39,519 nt of DNA from Runella sp. (GCF_027484545.1 NZ_JAIXST010000318.1:1-39519), one strand, 5' to 3'. Shown: positions 9,801-18,337, numbered from the stretch's first letter. Translations and numbers: made by a program. The notes: a model not told the origin generated them from the sequence alone.

Positions 9801-11771
9801 GGTTTTGGAATAACGGGTTCGGGAAATATCGGAGGCGGATTCAGTGCTTTGAACAACTCTCAAAATGTAGTAACAACCAACGTAAGTGTCATTCCGGCCA
9901 CTGCTACCTGTACGGGCAGTGCGCGGGTATTTACATTTGTAGTGAACCCAACTCCTGGCAATCCCGGGGCACCAACTCCCATTGTTTACTGTGCTACGGC
10001 TGCTTCTCAGCCTTTAACAGCCAGTGGAAGTAATATTAAATGGTATACGGAAGCTACTAATGGCACAGGGTCAGGGGTAGCTCCTACTCCTTCCACCAAC
10101 AATTCTACCGACAATTCTCTGACAACAAGTTATTACGTATCTCAAACGAATCAATACAGCTGCGAAAGTCAGCGCAGTCAGGTACAGGTGAACATCAAGC
10201 CGCTTCCTCCAACTGCATTAGTGACAAAACAGGAATATTTATTGTGTCAGTTTGATCCCGCATTGCAATTAGATGCTAAAGTGCAGGGTACGGGGCAGAG
10301 TTTATTGTGGTTTTTATCTAACAATTCAGAGACTACCCAAACTCCCACCATTACGACGGATACGGGATTTGAAGGCACCTTTGCGGTTTTGCAACTTAGA
10401 GATGGTTGCCGAGGCCCCCGTACTGAAATTAAAGTAAATGTAAGGACTACCTCGCCTCCAACCGTAAGCACTTTCCCATTAGTTATCTGCCAAAATGCAA
10501 CTCCGCAACCTTTGTCAGCAACGGGCAGTAACTTGAAATGGTATAATACAAATAAAACAGGGGGAAAACCTCAAAATACCCCCAATATTCCTCCTACTCA
10601 GACTCCCGGTAATTATCAGTTTTATGTAACTCAAACCGGCACAAACGGATGTGAAAGTCCTCGGGCTGAGATTACGGTTACTATTCAGTCACTCCCAAGT
10701 GCTGAAGTAAGCGGTGGAGCCACGATTACACAGGGACAATCAGCACCGCTTTCTTTGATGTTTACTGGACAGGGACCATGGACGTATACGCTTTCAAACG
10801 GATTGACGCTGACAACGACCCAAAATCCTACGAATATTACAGTAAGTCCTTTGGAAACAACGGTTTATACGGTTACTAAAATTACCAACGGTTGTGGTGA
10901 AGGCAGTCCTGCTGGAAGTGCGACAATCAACGTACGCGTCGCTACCATTGACGTGGGAAATCCCAGCGTGACCAGTGTTTGTGCAGGAAAAACCTTTACA
11001 ATGCCTTATTTTTCGTCTGATTTCTTCTCTTCTAACACGCAGTTTAGGGTTCAAATTTCAAAAACAAACGATGATGCAAGCTTCCAGACGATTACAACGG
11101 ATGGCATCAGCAGTCCGCTCACGGCTACTGTTCCTACCGCGGCAACGGCCGGAAATTACTTTGTAAGAGTGGTTGGGGTAGCTTCTAATTTTACGGTAAA
11201 AGGAAAAGTAAGCCCAGTTCAAATTACTGTACGGGAATTGCCGACCGCTACTTTTTCTGGTCCAACGAGTATCTATGAAAATGAAAGTGCTAAGCTGGCG
11301 ATTGCATTTACGGGCGAAATTCCTTGGAAAATCACGTATCGGGATAGTTTAGCTGTGAAAGATACTACGTTTGAAACATCGGCTACGCCCTATGGATTTA
11401 CCGTCAGACCGGGCAAAACCAATACCTATCGTGTCGTATCAATCAGTAATGGTTGCGGTAATGGCCCTGCTACTTCCCGACTTGTGTTGGTGGTAAATCC
11501 AGTATTGAGTATTGCACCTGTCAACGGTACCGAATGGTTCAAAGTATATCCTATGCCGGTGCAGGCCCGTTGCACGATTGAAATCGAGGGTGGAATGAAC
11601 AAGCCCGTATCGGTAATGATAAGTGATGGATTTGGACGAGTTATGTTGCGTCAGGAAACCTCTTCAAGCAAAGATGAATTGGATTTTAGTGCGTTAGCCC
11701 CGGGCGTTTATTACCTCAATGCCGAGCAAAATGGCCGGATAGCGCGTCGAAAAATCTTGAAAATACAGTAG
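6894..11771 (+). CDS. Giant secreted Ig/PKD-like repeat protein with type IX sorting domain
   Basis: The protein has 1625 residues. A Sec signal peptide (cleavage after SAAQ, about residue 30) is followed by an Ig-like domain, then ten consecutive PKD-like repeats of about 86-90 residues. Each repeat carries a conserved Cys near its start, a core close to NVGFGTSGSGNI and an end close to TVTVTP...GCTG...FTITVNP. Three Ig-like domains of the CHU-associated type follow (xxYC...KWY...YYVSQT), then three more sandwich domains, then a C-terminal type IX secretion sorting domain (about 1545-1625, starting WFKVYPMPVQ and ending in a Lys-rich tail). It is probably exported through the T9SS and anchored or released at the cell surface as an adhesin or structural protein; no catalytic domain is visible. 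A second in-frame ATG at 6909 also gives a good signal peptide (MLKKLLFL) and may be the true start. Confidence 0.92.
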   Translation: MFNSIMLKKLLFLSCVTLLLCGVISESAAQSISAVLVTNTSGAIPAGGYCAGQQIRVAFTATGFSGTPTFSIQFSDAAGIFPASPNVIGTGAGSPITATLPVGAVAAAGYKVRVSSGATVSAASTSFQINPIATVNPVANITPCSGAGVGGISFSSSSAGASFTWTSSANVGFGTSGSGNIPGFTATNAGTTATVTVTPSVNGCTGIPITFTVAVQSVSNVNAISNVNLCNGSGAASINFSSPTPGASFTWTSTANVGFGTTGSGNIPGFTAANGSSSAVTATVTVTPSANGCTGTPRSFSITVFPTNTTVNPVASIAYCDDASVGAINFSSPTAGATFDWSSNIDVGFGTSGSGNISSFVANNNGSANAVATVTVTPKAGGCPGIPTTFTVTVRPRATVNGIGNASYCNGAPGAAINFLSPTSGATFTWSSSANVGFGTSGTGNIPAFTAANGGSSALSATVTVTPSFGGCTGTSTTFTVVVNPSATVNVISNASFCGGIPVAGTSFSSPSSGASFNWTSSANVGFGTSGSGNIGGYTTINSSTTQIVSTVTVTPSVGGCAGTSRSFTITVNPTPTVSGVSNAVYCNTNPGAAIAFSGPVAGTTFSWTGSINVGFGVTGSGTIGAYTATNAGTNPLVTSISVTPTTGTCTGPATGLTVTVNPTPVAAAITDAAFCGNASAPAINFSSATSGTTFAWTSSSNVGFGTSGSGTIAAYTTVDGDAATVGTVTVIPTANTCVGASKTFTVTVNPSPKVNVVGNVVFCNTTAAPAIGFSSPTTGTTYTWSASSNVGFGTSGSGNIAAYTATNGGSGIVISTINVTPKTAACTGPVRPFTVTVNPTPIVTPIGNITYCGAATGAPINFSSPTSGTTYTWASTRNVGFGTSGSGNIAAYTVINPITTASTASITVNPTANSCAGPASTFTITVNPTPSANAVSNVTLCAGAAGSPITFSSDTPNTNFNWSTPTNVGFGITGSGNIGGGFSALNNSQNVVTTNVSVIPATATCTGSARVFTFVVNPTPGNPGAPTPIVYCATAASQPLTASGSNIKWYTEATNGTGSGVAPTPSTNNSTDNSLTTSYYVSQTNQYSCESQRSQVQVNIKPLPPTALVTKQEYLLCQFDPALQLDAKVQGTGQSLLWFLSNNSETTQTPTITTDTGFEGTFAVLQLRDGCRGPRTEIKVNVRTTSPPTVSTFPLVICQNATPQPLSATGSNLKWYNTNKTGGKPQNTPNIPPTQTPGNYQFYVTQTGTNGCESPRAEITVTIQSLPSAEVSGGATITQGQSAPLSLMFTGQGPWTYTLSNGLTLTTTQNPTNITVSPLETTVYTVTKITNGCGEGSPAGSATINVRVATIDVGNPSVTSVCAGKTFTMPYFSSDFFSSNTQFRVQISKTNDDASFQTITTDGISSPLTATVPTAATAGNYFVRVVGVASNFTVKGKVSPVQITVRELPTATFSGPTSIYENESAKLAIAFTGEIPWKITYRDSLAVKDTTFETSATPYGFTVRPGKTNTYRVVSISNGCGNGPATSRLVLVVNPVLSIAPVNGTEWFKVYPMPVQARCTIEIEGGMNKPVSVMISDGFGRVMLRQETSSSKDELDFSALAPGVYYLNAEQNGRIARRKILKIQ
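7290..9956 (+). repeat. Ten tandem PKD-like coding repeats
   Basis: The codons for NVGFG recur at about 7401, 7659, 7929, 8196, 8463, 8730, 8997, 9261, 9528 and 9795, a period of 258-270 bp. DNA similarity within the core (AATGTAGGTTTTGGAAC) is high while the flanking parts diverge, which suggests duplication with some homogenisation. Such arrays are prone to copy-number change and assembly collapse. Confidence 0.9.
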
Positions 11772-11828
11772 AAATCAAAAGCAATAGAGTTTGTATTAAC
11801 AAAACACAAAGCTGAATTTCTTTTGAAT

Positions 11829-13568
11829 ATGAAAATACGCATTGCTTTTCACACCGGCTGTCTGATTTTGGCAGCCGGTTTCATTTTTTCTTTACAAGCC
11901 CAAAATAGTGGCATGACGCAACTCGCCACGAGCGAAGGCGGCCCCTTTCAATTGGCAGGTGCTTGGAAGGGAGCGCAATCAGTAATGATGCATCCTGAAA
12001 AAAGCGGGTTTATCAAAACCACTCCCGTAACCGATAAAAACACGGGCAGCCTTGTTGGAACTTCGGGAGCAAAAGCTGTTACTAACCTTGGCGTGGGTGA
12101 TGTAATCCTCAAGTTGGATTTTATGCTTTCGCCCGCGAGCAGTGCTACACTCAAACTTCCCGGTGGGTACGACATTCGACTCAACGATAGCTGGCAGGCC
12201 GTAAAATCAGATGCCAACCTCTGCGGAAGTATTGGGAATTTAACGCCCCTTCAAAATGCCTGTAAAGCGCCTGGGCTTTGGCAAAGTCTGACCATACAGT
12301 ATAAAAAAGCCACCAAAAACAGTGCTGCTCAAATTGAGAAACTGACTCTAAACGGTGCCATAATTCAGGAAAATGCTTTTCTGAATGCCATCCCTACCCC
12401 CGAAACGTCCCTGTCTTTGGAAGTGAATTCCGGGACGGCGGCTTTTAGAAATGTATTTTATCAGCTTCTCAACGATACCCGCCCGCTTGCTCTTCGCAAC
12501 CTGACTTATACCTTATATAAAGCCGGGAATGATAAGCCAAAGGAACTGTTGACGGAAAATATTCTAAAAAAAGATACAACTTCTGTTCTGACCCGCGAGT
12601 GGGGATTGGGCAACAACAGTTTCTATTTAGTCTATGAGGGGCAAATGGAAGTAGGACAGGAAGCAGATTATCTCCTTCAGTTAGCCTACATGGCCAATGC
12701 AGCTTTAGATATTGACGGAAAAACGCTGCTGCCTTACAGATGGAATGATTTTCTTCAAAATTATGTCCATGTAACGGTTCACCTGACCAAAGGAAGTCAT
12801 CCATTCAAGTTGACCTATCACAAACTGACGTGGCGACGCCCGGCATTAGGAATATTTGTATCTACTCAAGGTGTACGCCCGTATCCATTACACATTCTTT
12901 CATCTGTTCCTGAACCTGACCCAATTCCAACCATTGAAGTGGAAGCCAACGGGAAAGCAGAATTAGTACGTTCGTTTATCCAACACGAAGGAGAAAAAAA
13001 GAAACGAACTCATTGCCTTTCGGTAGGCTCGCCCCAAGGTGCGAATTATACGTTAGACCTCAATCGCGGCTCGCTGCTCCAGTTTTGGAAAGGGCCATTT
13101 GCCGATGTGACCGAAATGTGGCATGATCGGGGTGAACCGCAAATTCTGCATCCAATGGGCGCGGCCAACACCACCAAAGGACAAGTGGATTGGGCAATTC
13201 TTGCCGATGCTAACTCTACCGTATGGCCGGACTCATTGACCAACCTTATTTATAAAGGCTACCGACTCAATACTGCCGGAATTCCAACCGTTACCTATCG
13301 TCATGGAGCTATTGATATTTCTGATGAAATTGCTCCCGCCAATGGAGGACTTACGCGCACCATCAGCGCAAACGTTCCCAATGGTTATGTGAGAGTTGTA
13401 AGCGAAAAGAGCATTTCTCAGGTAGAAAAAGGGCTTTATGAAGTAAACGGACAAAGCTACTACGTGCGTATTGATGCCAAAAGTAAGCCTGTACTACGCA
13501 CTGTAAACAGCCAACAGGAATTGCTGTTGCCGCTCAACGGTACCGTTCAATATTCGTTGCTTTGGTAA
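11829..13568 (+). CDS. Exported DUF1080/PA14-like domain protein
   Basis: This is a 579-residue secreted protein. The signal peptide is MKIRIAFHTGCLILAAGFIF followed by SLQAQ. Residues about 35-205 resemble the DUF1080 (3-keto-disaccharide hydrolase) lectin-like sandwich: GGYDIRLNDSWQ, then a Cys pair in CGSIGNLTPLQNAC, APGLWQSLTIQY and KLTLNGAIIQEN. Residues about 240-345 resemble a PA14 carbohydrate-binding domain (WGLGNNSFYLVYEGQMEV, ALDIDGKTLL, GSHPFKLTYHK). The rest is a beta-rich region of unknown function. A role in binding or processing sugars outside the inner membrane is inferred. An in-frame TTG at 11823 exists, but the ATG at 11829 is preferred. The gene follows the giant repeat gene by 57 bases and may be co-transcribed with it. 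Confidence 0.8.
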   Translation: MKIRIAFHTGCLILAAGFIFSLQAQNSGMTQLATSEGGPFQLAGAWKGAQSVMMHPEKSGFIKTTPVTDKNTGSLVGTSGAKAVTNLGVGDVILKLDFMLSPASSATLKLPGGYDIRLNDSWQAVKSDANLCGSIGNLTPLQNACKAPGLWQSLTIQYKKATKNSAAQIEKLTLNGAIIQENAFLNAIPTPETSLSLEVNSGTAAFRNVFYQLLNDTRPLALRNLTYTLYKAGNDKPKELLTENILKKDTTSVLTREWGLGNNSFYLVYEGQMEVGQEADYLLQLAYMANAALDIDGKTLLPYRWNDFLQNYVHVTVHLTKGSHPFKLTYHKLTWRRPALGIFVSTQGVRPYPLHILSSVPEPDPIPTIEVEANGKAELVRSFIQHEGEKKKRTHCLSVGSPQGANYTLDLNRGSLLQFWKGPFADVTEMWHDRGEPQILHPMGAANTTKGQVDWAILADANSTVWPDSLTNLIYKGYRLNTAGIPTVTYRHGAIDISDEIAPANGGLTRTISANVPNGYVRVVSEKSISQVEKGLYEVNGQSYYVRIDAKSKPVLRTVNSQQELLLPLNGTVQYSLLW

Positions 13569-13652
13569 GTTTTTTGGGTGTCGTAAACCATTTAGCACGA
13601 AATTTGCGTTCTACACACAAATCTAACTTTTAAAACATAACTCTCTAAATCA

Positions 13653-14102
13653 ATGCAACGCTTCCTCTCTGCTTTCGCCTTGGCTGCCGTCATGTTGTCA
13701 GGTATTGCTGCTACTACGCCTAAAGCCAATACAGTTTCTGCCGCAGACACCGGTATTCAATTTGTAGAATTACCGTGGTCAAAAGCACTTCAAAAAGCTA
13801 AAAAAGAGAAAAAACTCATCTTTTTTGATGCTTATACAAGTTGGTGCGGACCTTGTAAAATGCTCCAAAAAACGGTATTCACCCGTAGTGACGTAGGAAC
13901 GTATTTTAATGCCACTTTTATCAATATCAAAAAAGACATGGAAATTGGCGAAGGACCTCAATTGGCCAATATGTACCCCATCGAAGGGTATCCTACACTT
14001 TTCTTTATTAATGGAAATGGAAAAATAGTCACCAGTCATTTAGGAGCATTGGATGGTCCCGAGCTGGTTAAATTGGCGAAGATGGTAGCTTCAAAGAAAT
14101 AA
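13653..14102 (+). CDS. Periplasmic thioredoxin-fold protein
   Basis: This is a 149-residue protein with an N-terminal signal peptide (about residues 1-31) and a thioredoxin fold carrying the active-site motif WCGPCK (Cys65 and Cys68). The cis-proline region reads GYPTLFF. The pattern KKEKKLIFFDAYTSWCGPC is typical of the Thioredoxin_7 / DsbD-gamma-like group in Bacteroidota. It probably acts as a disulphide reductase or isomerase for exported proteins. It is the last gene of the plus-strand block and ends just before a strong hairpin terminator. Confidence 0.9.
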   Translation: MQRFLSAFALAAVMLSGIAATTPKANTVSAADTGIQFVELPWSKALQKAKKEKKLIFFDAYTSWCGPCKMLQKTVFTRSDVGTYFNATFINIKKDMEIGEGPQLANMYPIEGYPTLFFINGNGKIVTSHLGALDGPELVKLAKMVASKK

Positions 14103-14120
14103 TTTATAAGTATATTTCAA

Positions 14121-14153
14121 CAGAAAAAGCCGTGAATCTCACGGCTTTTTCTG
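14121..14153. terminator. Bidirectional hairpin terminator
   Basis: A perfect 15-bp inverted repeat (CAGAAAAAGCCGTGA and its complement) around a 3-nt loop gives a GC-rich stem with T tracts on both strands. It separates the convergent thioredoxin and toxin genes. Confidence 0.85.
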
Positions 14154-14163
14154 TTTTGTCAAT

Positions 14164-14454
14164 TTAGAACTCTTCAGGTTTCTGTCGAGTATTGCGAATT
14201 GTGATAATTTCAATAGTTTCTTCCGATACGCGATAATACAAAACAGTATGTTTATTCATTACACACTCGCGTACATTGAATTGTTTTTGAGAAGCTTTGT
14301 AGAGATAAAGCATTGTGCTGATAAGTTTCATTTGCTCAGTTAACAATATCAAAAACTCTATTTTGGTACGCTCCGACCAATTTTTAGCCAAATAATCAGC
14401 GATTTGTTCTATGTCTCGGCGGGCGCGTTCTGAAAGTTCAACGGTTAATTCCAT
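14164..14454 (-). CDS. RelE/ParE-family toxin of a type II toxin-antitoxin pair
   Basis: This 96-residue basic protein begins MELTVELSERARRDIEQIAD, where helix 1 is the ParE/RelE pattern of a residue run followed by DIEQIADYLAKNW. It ends with the strand IEIITIRNTRQKPEEF typical of the fold. Members either cleave mRNA at the ribosome or inhibit gyrase; the sequence does not settle which. Its start overlaps the end of the upstream antitoxin gene by 17 bases, the usual arrangement for a translationally coupled pair. Confidence 0.82.
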   Translation of the reverse strand: MELTVELSERARRDIEQIADYLAKNWSERTKIEFLILLTEQMKLISTMLYLYKASQKQFNVRECVMNKHTVLYYRVSEETIEIITIRNTRQKPEEF

Positions 14455-14677
14455 ACTGTGTTTTCATAAAATCGAAGAAATCTGTTTTACGACCTTCATC
14501 TAAATCTTGCAGACCTTCTTGAATCGCAGCTTGGGTAGTAGTATCCAGATTGTCCCAAAAATCGGGAGTGCCTTCGGCTTCTCTTGATAACAATACAACA
14601 TACGCCTGTAGAACGGCATCATCATTGATACGTTCTATAAGTGTATGAAGAGTTGATTTTAGTTGTGTTGTGTTCAT
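14438..14677 (-). CDS. Antitoxin partner of the RelE/ParE-like toxin
   Basis: This is a 79-residue acidic protein. Its C-terminal part AIQEGLQDLDEGRKTDF matches a pattern common in Bacteroidota antitoxins that precede RelE/ParE genes (AIQEGLxDxxxGR, followed by a toxin-wrapping tail). The N-terminal half is helical (LKSTLHTLIERINDDAVLQA) with no recognisable DNA-binding motif. The call rests mainly on position, size and this motif. Small palindromes upstream (14690-14699 and 14721-14752) are candidate operator sites. Confidence 0.75.
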   Translation of the reverse strand: MNTTQLKSTLHTLIERINDDAVLQAYVVLLSREAEGTPDFWDNLDTTTQAAIQEGLQDLDEGRKTDFFDFMKTQYGINR

Positions 14678-14689
14678 CTTATATATTGA

Positions 14690-14699
14690 TCCAATTGGA
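14690..14699. promoter_or_regulatory. Small palindrome upstream of the toxin-antitoxin pair
   Basis: TCCAATTGGA is a perfect 10-bp palindrome 12 bases before the antitoxin ATG. Type II modules usually autorepress through such sites, so it is a candidate operator. Its small size makes chance possible. Confidence 0.3.
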
Positions 14700-14720
14700 A
14701 AGTATAATTTAATAAGCTTT

Positions 14721-14752
14721 ACTTCCTGTTGACTGATCAGTCAACAGGAAGT
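14721..14752. terminator. Perfect 32-bp palindrome between ileS and the toxin-antitoxin pair
   Basis: ACTTCCTGTTGACTGA is followed directly by its exact reverse complement. As RNA this folds into a 14-bp stem with a GAUC loop, nine bases after the ileS stop codon. There is no strong T tract after it in the ileS direction (AAAGCTTATT), so it may be a weak terminator, an mRNA 3'-end stabiliser, or an operator for the downstream antitoxin gene. Confidence 0.55.
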
Positions 14753-14761
14753 TGCTTTAAT

Positions 14762-17700
14762 TTATGCCACTTCAATCTTCACTTTCAATAAAAACTCATC
14801 CATTTCGATTTCGGAAGCGGAGCCGTTCAAATCAGTTACCAAATCCAAGGCGATAGCCTGCACTTCCTGACAAATGTAGTTTTTGTTGGTAGCTACGGCA
14901 TCGGCAAGTTCTTCATTGTTATTTTCCAGTGAAATTTTGATTTTGTCCGTTACTTCAAAACCGCTGTCTTTACGGAGGTTTTGGATACGATTAACGAAAT
15001 CGCGGGCAATACCTTCCTGACGAAGCTCGTCCGTAATCGTTACATCAAGCGCTACGGTCAGACTTCCTGCACTTGCTACCAACCAGCCCGGAACATCTTC
15101 AGTTAGAATTTCGATTTCGGAATGCAAAATGTCGAATGTTGACTCTCCGATAGTCAGGGTTACCTGCCCAGTTTTTTCAATTTTACGAATTTGAGACTCG
15201 GTCATGGCAATGATGCTTTCACCAATGCTCTTCATGTTTTTGCCATACTTAGGCCCCAGTGCTTTGAAGTTCGGCTTTATTTTTTTCTTCAAAATACCGG
15301 AATCATCACTCACAAATTCAACGCTTTTCACGTTTACTTCATTCATAATGATAGGAGCAACGTGTTCAATTTGCTGACGGATTTTTTCGCTTAATACAGG
15401 AATCAAAACCTTCGTTAACGGTTGACGAACTTTTATTTTATGACCCTTGCGCAACGAGTGTACTAATGAGCAAATGTCCTGCGCTAATTGCATAGAGGCT
15501 TCTAAATCAGCATCTACCCATTCCGGTCCGTAGGTGTGCCAATCAGTAAAGTGCACTGATTCGTGTTTGAACGGCGTATTGTTTTCAATGGACTCTTCAC
15601 GCACACTATCCGTGAGATTACGATACAGCCAATCGCCAAAGAAAGGGGCAATCGGTGACATCAACTGAGCTACTGCTGCCAAACAATGTTGAAGCGTTTC
15701 GTAAGCAGCCCGTTTGTCGTCGGTTAATTCTCCTTGCCAAAAACGCCGGCGATTCAGACGTACGTACCAATTGGATAAATTATCGCATACAAAATCCTGA
15801 ATCAAGCGGCCTGCTTTGGTTGGATTGTAACCATCGTACTGCTCGCCTACTTCTTTGACCAATGTATACAGTTTTGAGATGATCCAGCGGTCCAACTCGG
15901 TCAAGTGCTCGCGCGGTACGCGATTGAACTGGTCGATTTTATAACCATCCAAATTGGCGTACAGGGCAAAGAAATTGTAGGTATTGAACAGCGTTCCGAA
16001 AAACTTCCGCTGTACTTCTGCAATACCGTCTATGTTAAATTTAAGGTTATCCCAAGGTTCGGCATTGGTAATCATGTACCAACGCGTGGCATCGGGGCCG
16101 TAGGTGTCAATGGTGATAAACGGATCCACCGCGTTGCCGAGGCGTTTCGACATTTTATTGCCGTTTTTATCCAAAACCAATCCGGTAGAAACAACATTTT
16201 TAAACGAAACCGAATCAAATAGCAAACCCGCAATGGCGTGAAGGGTAAAAAACCAACCGCGTGTTTGGTCCACACCTTCGGAAATAAAATCAGCCGGGAA
16301 TAAAGTTTTAGATTCATTCTCAGCGGTTCCACCCATACTTTGGGGGTATTTATCTAAGTTTTCAAACGGAAAATGGAACTGCGCATATGGCATTGCTCCT
16401 GAGTCAAACCACACGTCGATGAGGTCCGTCTCGCGCATCATTACTTTCCTGCCTTCAGAAACCAAATAGACTTCATCTACGTAAGGACGGTGTAAATCAA
16501 ACGATTCAGTGCCTTTGGATTGGAGGAAAGATTCATTTTTCGCGCTTTGCTCCGCACTCAAAGCGCCGCTTTCCAGCGCTTTTTGCAGTTCATTGGTTAG
16601 TTCTTCAACGGAGCCAATGCATTTTTCTGCTCCATCTTCACTTCGCCAAATCGGGAGTGGTGTGCCCCAATAGCGGCTGCGGCTGAGATTCCAATCTACC
16701 AAGTTTTCGAGCCAGTTGCCAAAACGTCCCGTTCCGGTACTTTCCGGGTTCCAGTTAATGGTTTTGTTGAGTTCTACCAATCTGTCTTTTTTCTTGGTGG
16801 TCGCAATGAACCAACTGTCAAGCGGATAGTACAAAATAGGTTTGTCGGTACGCCAGCAGTGCGGGTAGGTGTGTTCGTATTTTTCGACCTTGAACGCTCT
16901 GTTTTCTTCTTTCAGCTTGATGGCAATCAGTACGTCCGTAGGTTTGAAATCAACCTCGCTGCGTTCTTGGTCAGAATAGTATTCTTCTTTTACAAACCGT
17001 CCTCCAAATTCGCCTACTTCTTTTACAAACCGTCCCTGACGGTCAACGATAGGCACTTCTTTTCCGTTTTCGTCGCGCACCATGATAGATGGTACCCCGT
17101 TGGCTTTGGCAACCCGAAAGTCATCCGCTCCGAAAGTAGGAGATGTGTGTACTACGCCCGTACCGTCTTCCGTAGTGACAAAATCGCCTAAAATCACTCG
17201 AAAAGCCTTGTCTTCGTCCTGAAGGGGCTGAACATACGGTAGTAATTGTTCGTATTGAATTCCTTCCAGGTGTTTACCTTTCAAATCCATCAGAACTTTC
17301 CACGGAATTATCTTGTCGCCGTCGTTGTATTTTCCAAAGTCGGCGTCTTTGCCTTTTTCAGAAAAATACTTTCCCACCAAATCCTTTGCCAATACTACGT
17401 TGACGGATTGGTAGGTATATTGATTGAAGGTTTTAATTAATACATAATCAATGTCTTTACCAACGGTCAGGGCCGAGTTCGCTGGAAGCGTCCAAGGCGT
17501 AGTCGTCCATGCTAAGATGTATACTTCGTCGCTGTTGGCAGTATCAAACAAATAGGCTGCTTTTCCCGAAAATTTAACTTTAAACTGCGCTACAATGGTG
17601 GTATCTCTTACGTCTTTGTACGTGCCGGGCATGTTGAGCTCGTGCGAGCTTAGGCCTGTACCGGCTGCGGGCGAATACGGTTGAATCGTATATCCTTTGT

Positions 17701-18217
17701 ACAAAAGTCCTTGGTCGTAAAGTTGCTTTAAAAGCCACCAAAGCGTTTCAATATAGTCGTTTTTGTACGTTACGTACGGGTCATCCATGTCCACCCAATA
17801 CCCCATTTTCTCGGTCATGGTAAGCCATAGGTCCGTAAAACGCATCACCGCTTCGCGGCATTTTTTATTGTAATCTTCGATACTGATTTTGACACCGATA
17901 TCATCTTTCTTAATGCCGAGCTCTTTCTCTACCTGCAACTCAATCGGCAGGCCGTGGGTATCCCAGCCGCCTTTGCGTTTTACCTGATATCCGCGTAAGG
18001 TTTTATACCGGCAAAAAAGGTCCTTGATCGTACGCGCCATTACGTGGTGAATACCGGGAGTTCCGTTGGCCGACGGAGGGCCTTCATAAAAAGTAAACGA
18101 AGGCGCACCTTCGCGCACTTCGACTGATTTTTCGAATATTTGGTTTTCTTTCCAAAACTCAAGGATGTCTTTGCCTACCTGAGCATAGTCCAATCCTTTG
18201 TACTCTTTGTAGTTCAT
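14762..18217 (-). CDS. ileS: Isoleucyl-tRNA synthetase
   Basis: This 1151-residue class I aminoacyl-tRNA synthetase charges tRNA-Ile. The HIGH-type motif is GTPGIHH (ending His57-His58), preceded by FTFYEGPPSANG. The editing domain spans roughly 200-400, the KMSKS loop is KMSKR at 688-692, and the zinc-free C-terminal region includes the anticodon-binding helices (LDRWIISKLYTLVKEVGEQY) and a DUF5915-like tail. Its length and motifs fit the longer, eukaryote-like IleRS type rather than the E. coli type; that type is often insensitive to mupirocin, which is general knowledge and not shown here. The start ATG at 18217 is clear. A long hairpin (18241-18301) lies just upstream, between this gene and the DUF2807 gene. 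Confidence 0.97.
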   Translation of the reverse strand: MNYKEYKGLDYAQVGKDILEFWKENQIFEKSVEVREGAPSFTFYEGPPSANGTPGIHHVMARTIKDLFCRYKTLRGYQVKRKGGWDTHGLPIELQVEKELGIKKDDIGVKISIEDYNKKCREAVMRFTDLWLTMTEKMGYWVDMDDPYVTYKNDYIETLWWLLKQLYDQGLLYKGYTIQPYSPAAGTGLSSHELNMPGTYKDVRDTTIVAQFKVKFSGKAAYLFDTANSDEVYILAWTTTPWTLPANSALTVGKDIDYVLIKTFNQYTYQSVNVVLAKDLVGKYFSEKGKDADFGKYNDGDKIIPWKVLMDLKGKHLEGIQYEQLLPYVQPLQDEDKAFRVILGDFVTTEDGTGVVHTSPTFGADDFRVAKANGVPSIMVRDENGKEVPIVDRQGRFVKEVGEFGGRFVKEEYYSDQERSEVDFKPTDVLIAIKLKEENRAFKVEKYEHTYPHCWRTDKPILYYPLDSWFIATTKKKDRLVELNKTINWNPESTGTGRFGNWLENLVDWNLSRSRYWGTPLPIWRSEDGAEKCIGSVEELTNELQKALESGALSAEQSAKNESFLQSKGTESFDLHRPYVDEVYLVSEGRKVMMRETDLIDVWFDSGAMPYAQFHFPFENLDKYPQSMGGTAENESKTLFPADFISEGVDQTRGWFFTLHAIAGLLFDSVSFKNVVSTGLVLDKNGNKMSKRLGNAVDPFITIDTYGPDATRWYMITNAEPWDNLKFNIDGIAEVQRKFFGTLFNTYNFFALYANLDGYKIDQFNRVPREHLTELDRWIISKLYTLVKEVGEQYDGYNPTKAGRLIQDFVCDNLSNWYVRLNRRRFWQGELTDDKRAAYETLQHCLAAVAQLMSPIAPFFGDWLYRNLTDSVREESIENNTPFKHESVHFTDWHTYGPEWVDADLEASMQLAQDICSLVHSLRKGHKIKVRQPLTKVLIPVLSEKIRQQIEHVAPIIMNEVNVKSVEFVSDDSGILKKKIKPNFKALGPKYGKNMKSIGESIIAMTESQIRKIEKTGQVTLTIGESTFDILHSEIEILTEDVPGWLVASAGSLTVALDVTITDELRQEGIARDFVNRIQNLRKDSGFEVTDKIKISLENNNEELADAVATNKNYICQEVQAIALDLVTDLNGSASEIEMDEFLLKVKIEVA

Positions 18218-18239
18218 CGGGCAATTTTTTTAATTAAAA

Positions 18240-18302
18240 TTGCCGTTATCAGGTATCAGTTAACCGCAAAGAATGCGAATAAACCGATAACCGATAACGG
18301 CT
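18240..18302. repeat. Hairpin-forming heptad repeat upstream of ileS
   Basis: GCCGTTATC (18242-18250) and GATAACGGC (18293-18301) form perfect 9-bp arms. The interior pairs further with a few mismatches and ends in CGC/GCG around a short loop. The same stretch reads in 7-bp units (TATCAGG, TATCAGT, TAACCGC, then AACCGAT twice). It may end transcription from the DUF2807 gene or shape the ileS leader. The T tract is weak. Confidence 0.6.
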
Positions 18303-18337
18303 TCAACTAAGAACTACAAAGTTAGGGATTTTTTGTC

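Noticed and set aside
7274-9863. Several antisense open frames of 75-175 codons rich in VTVTV
   Set aside because: They mirror the sense repeats codon by codon and have no start signals or independent similarity.
7290-9956. CRISPR-like array
   Set aside because: The repeats are 258-270 bp in-frame protein domains, not short repeats with unique spacers.
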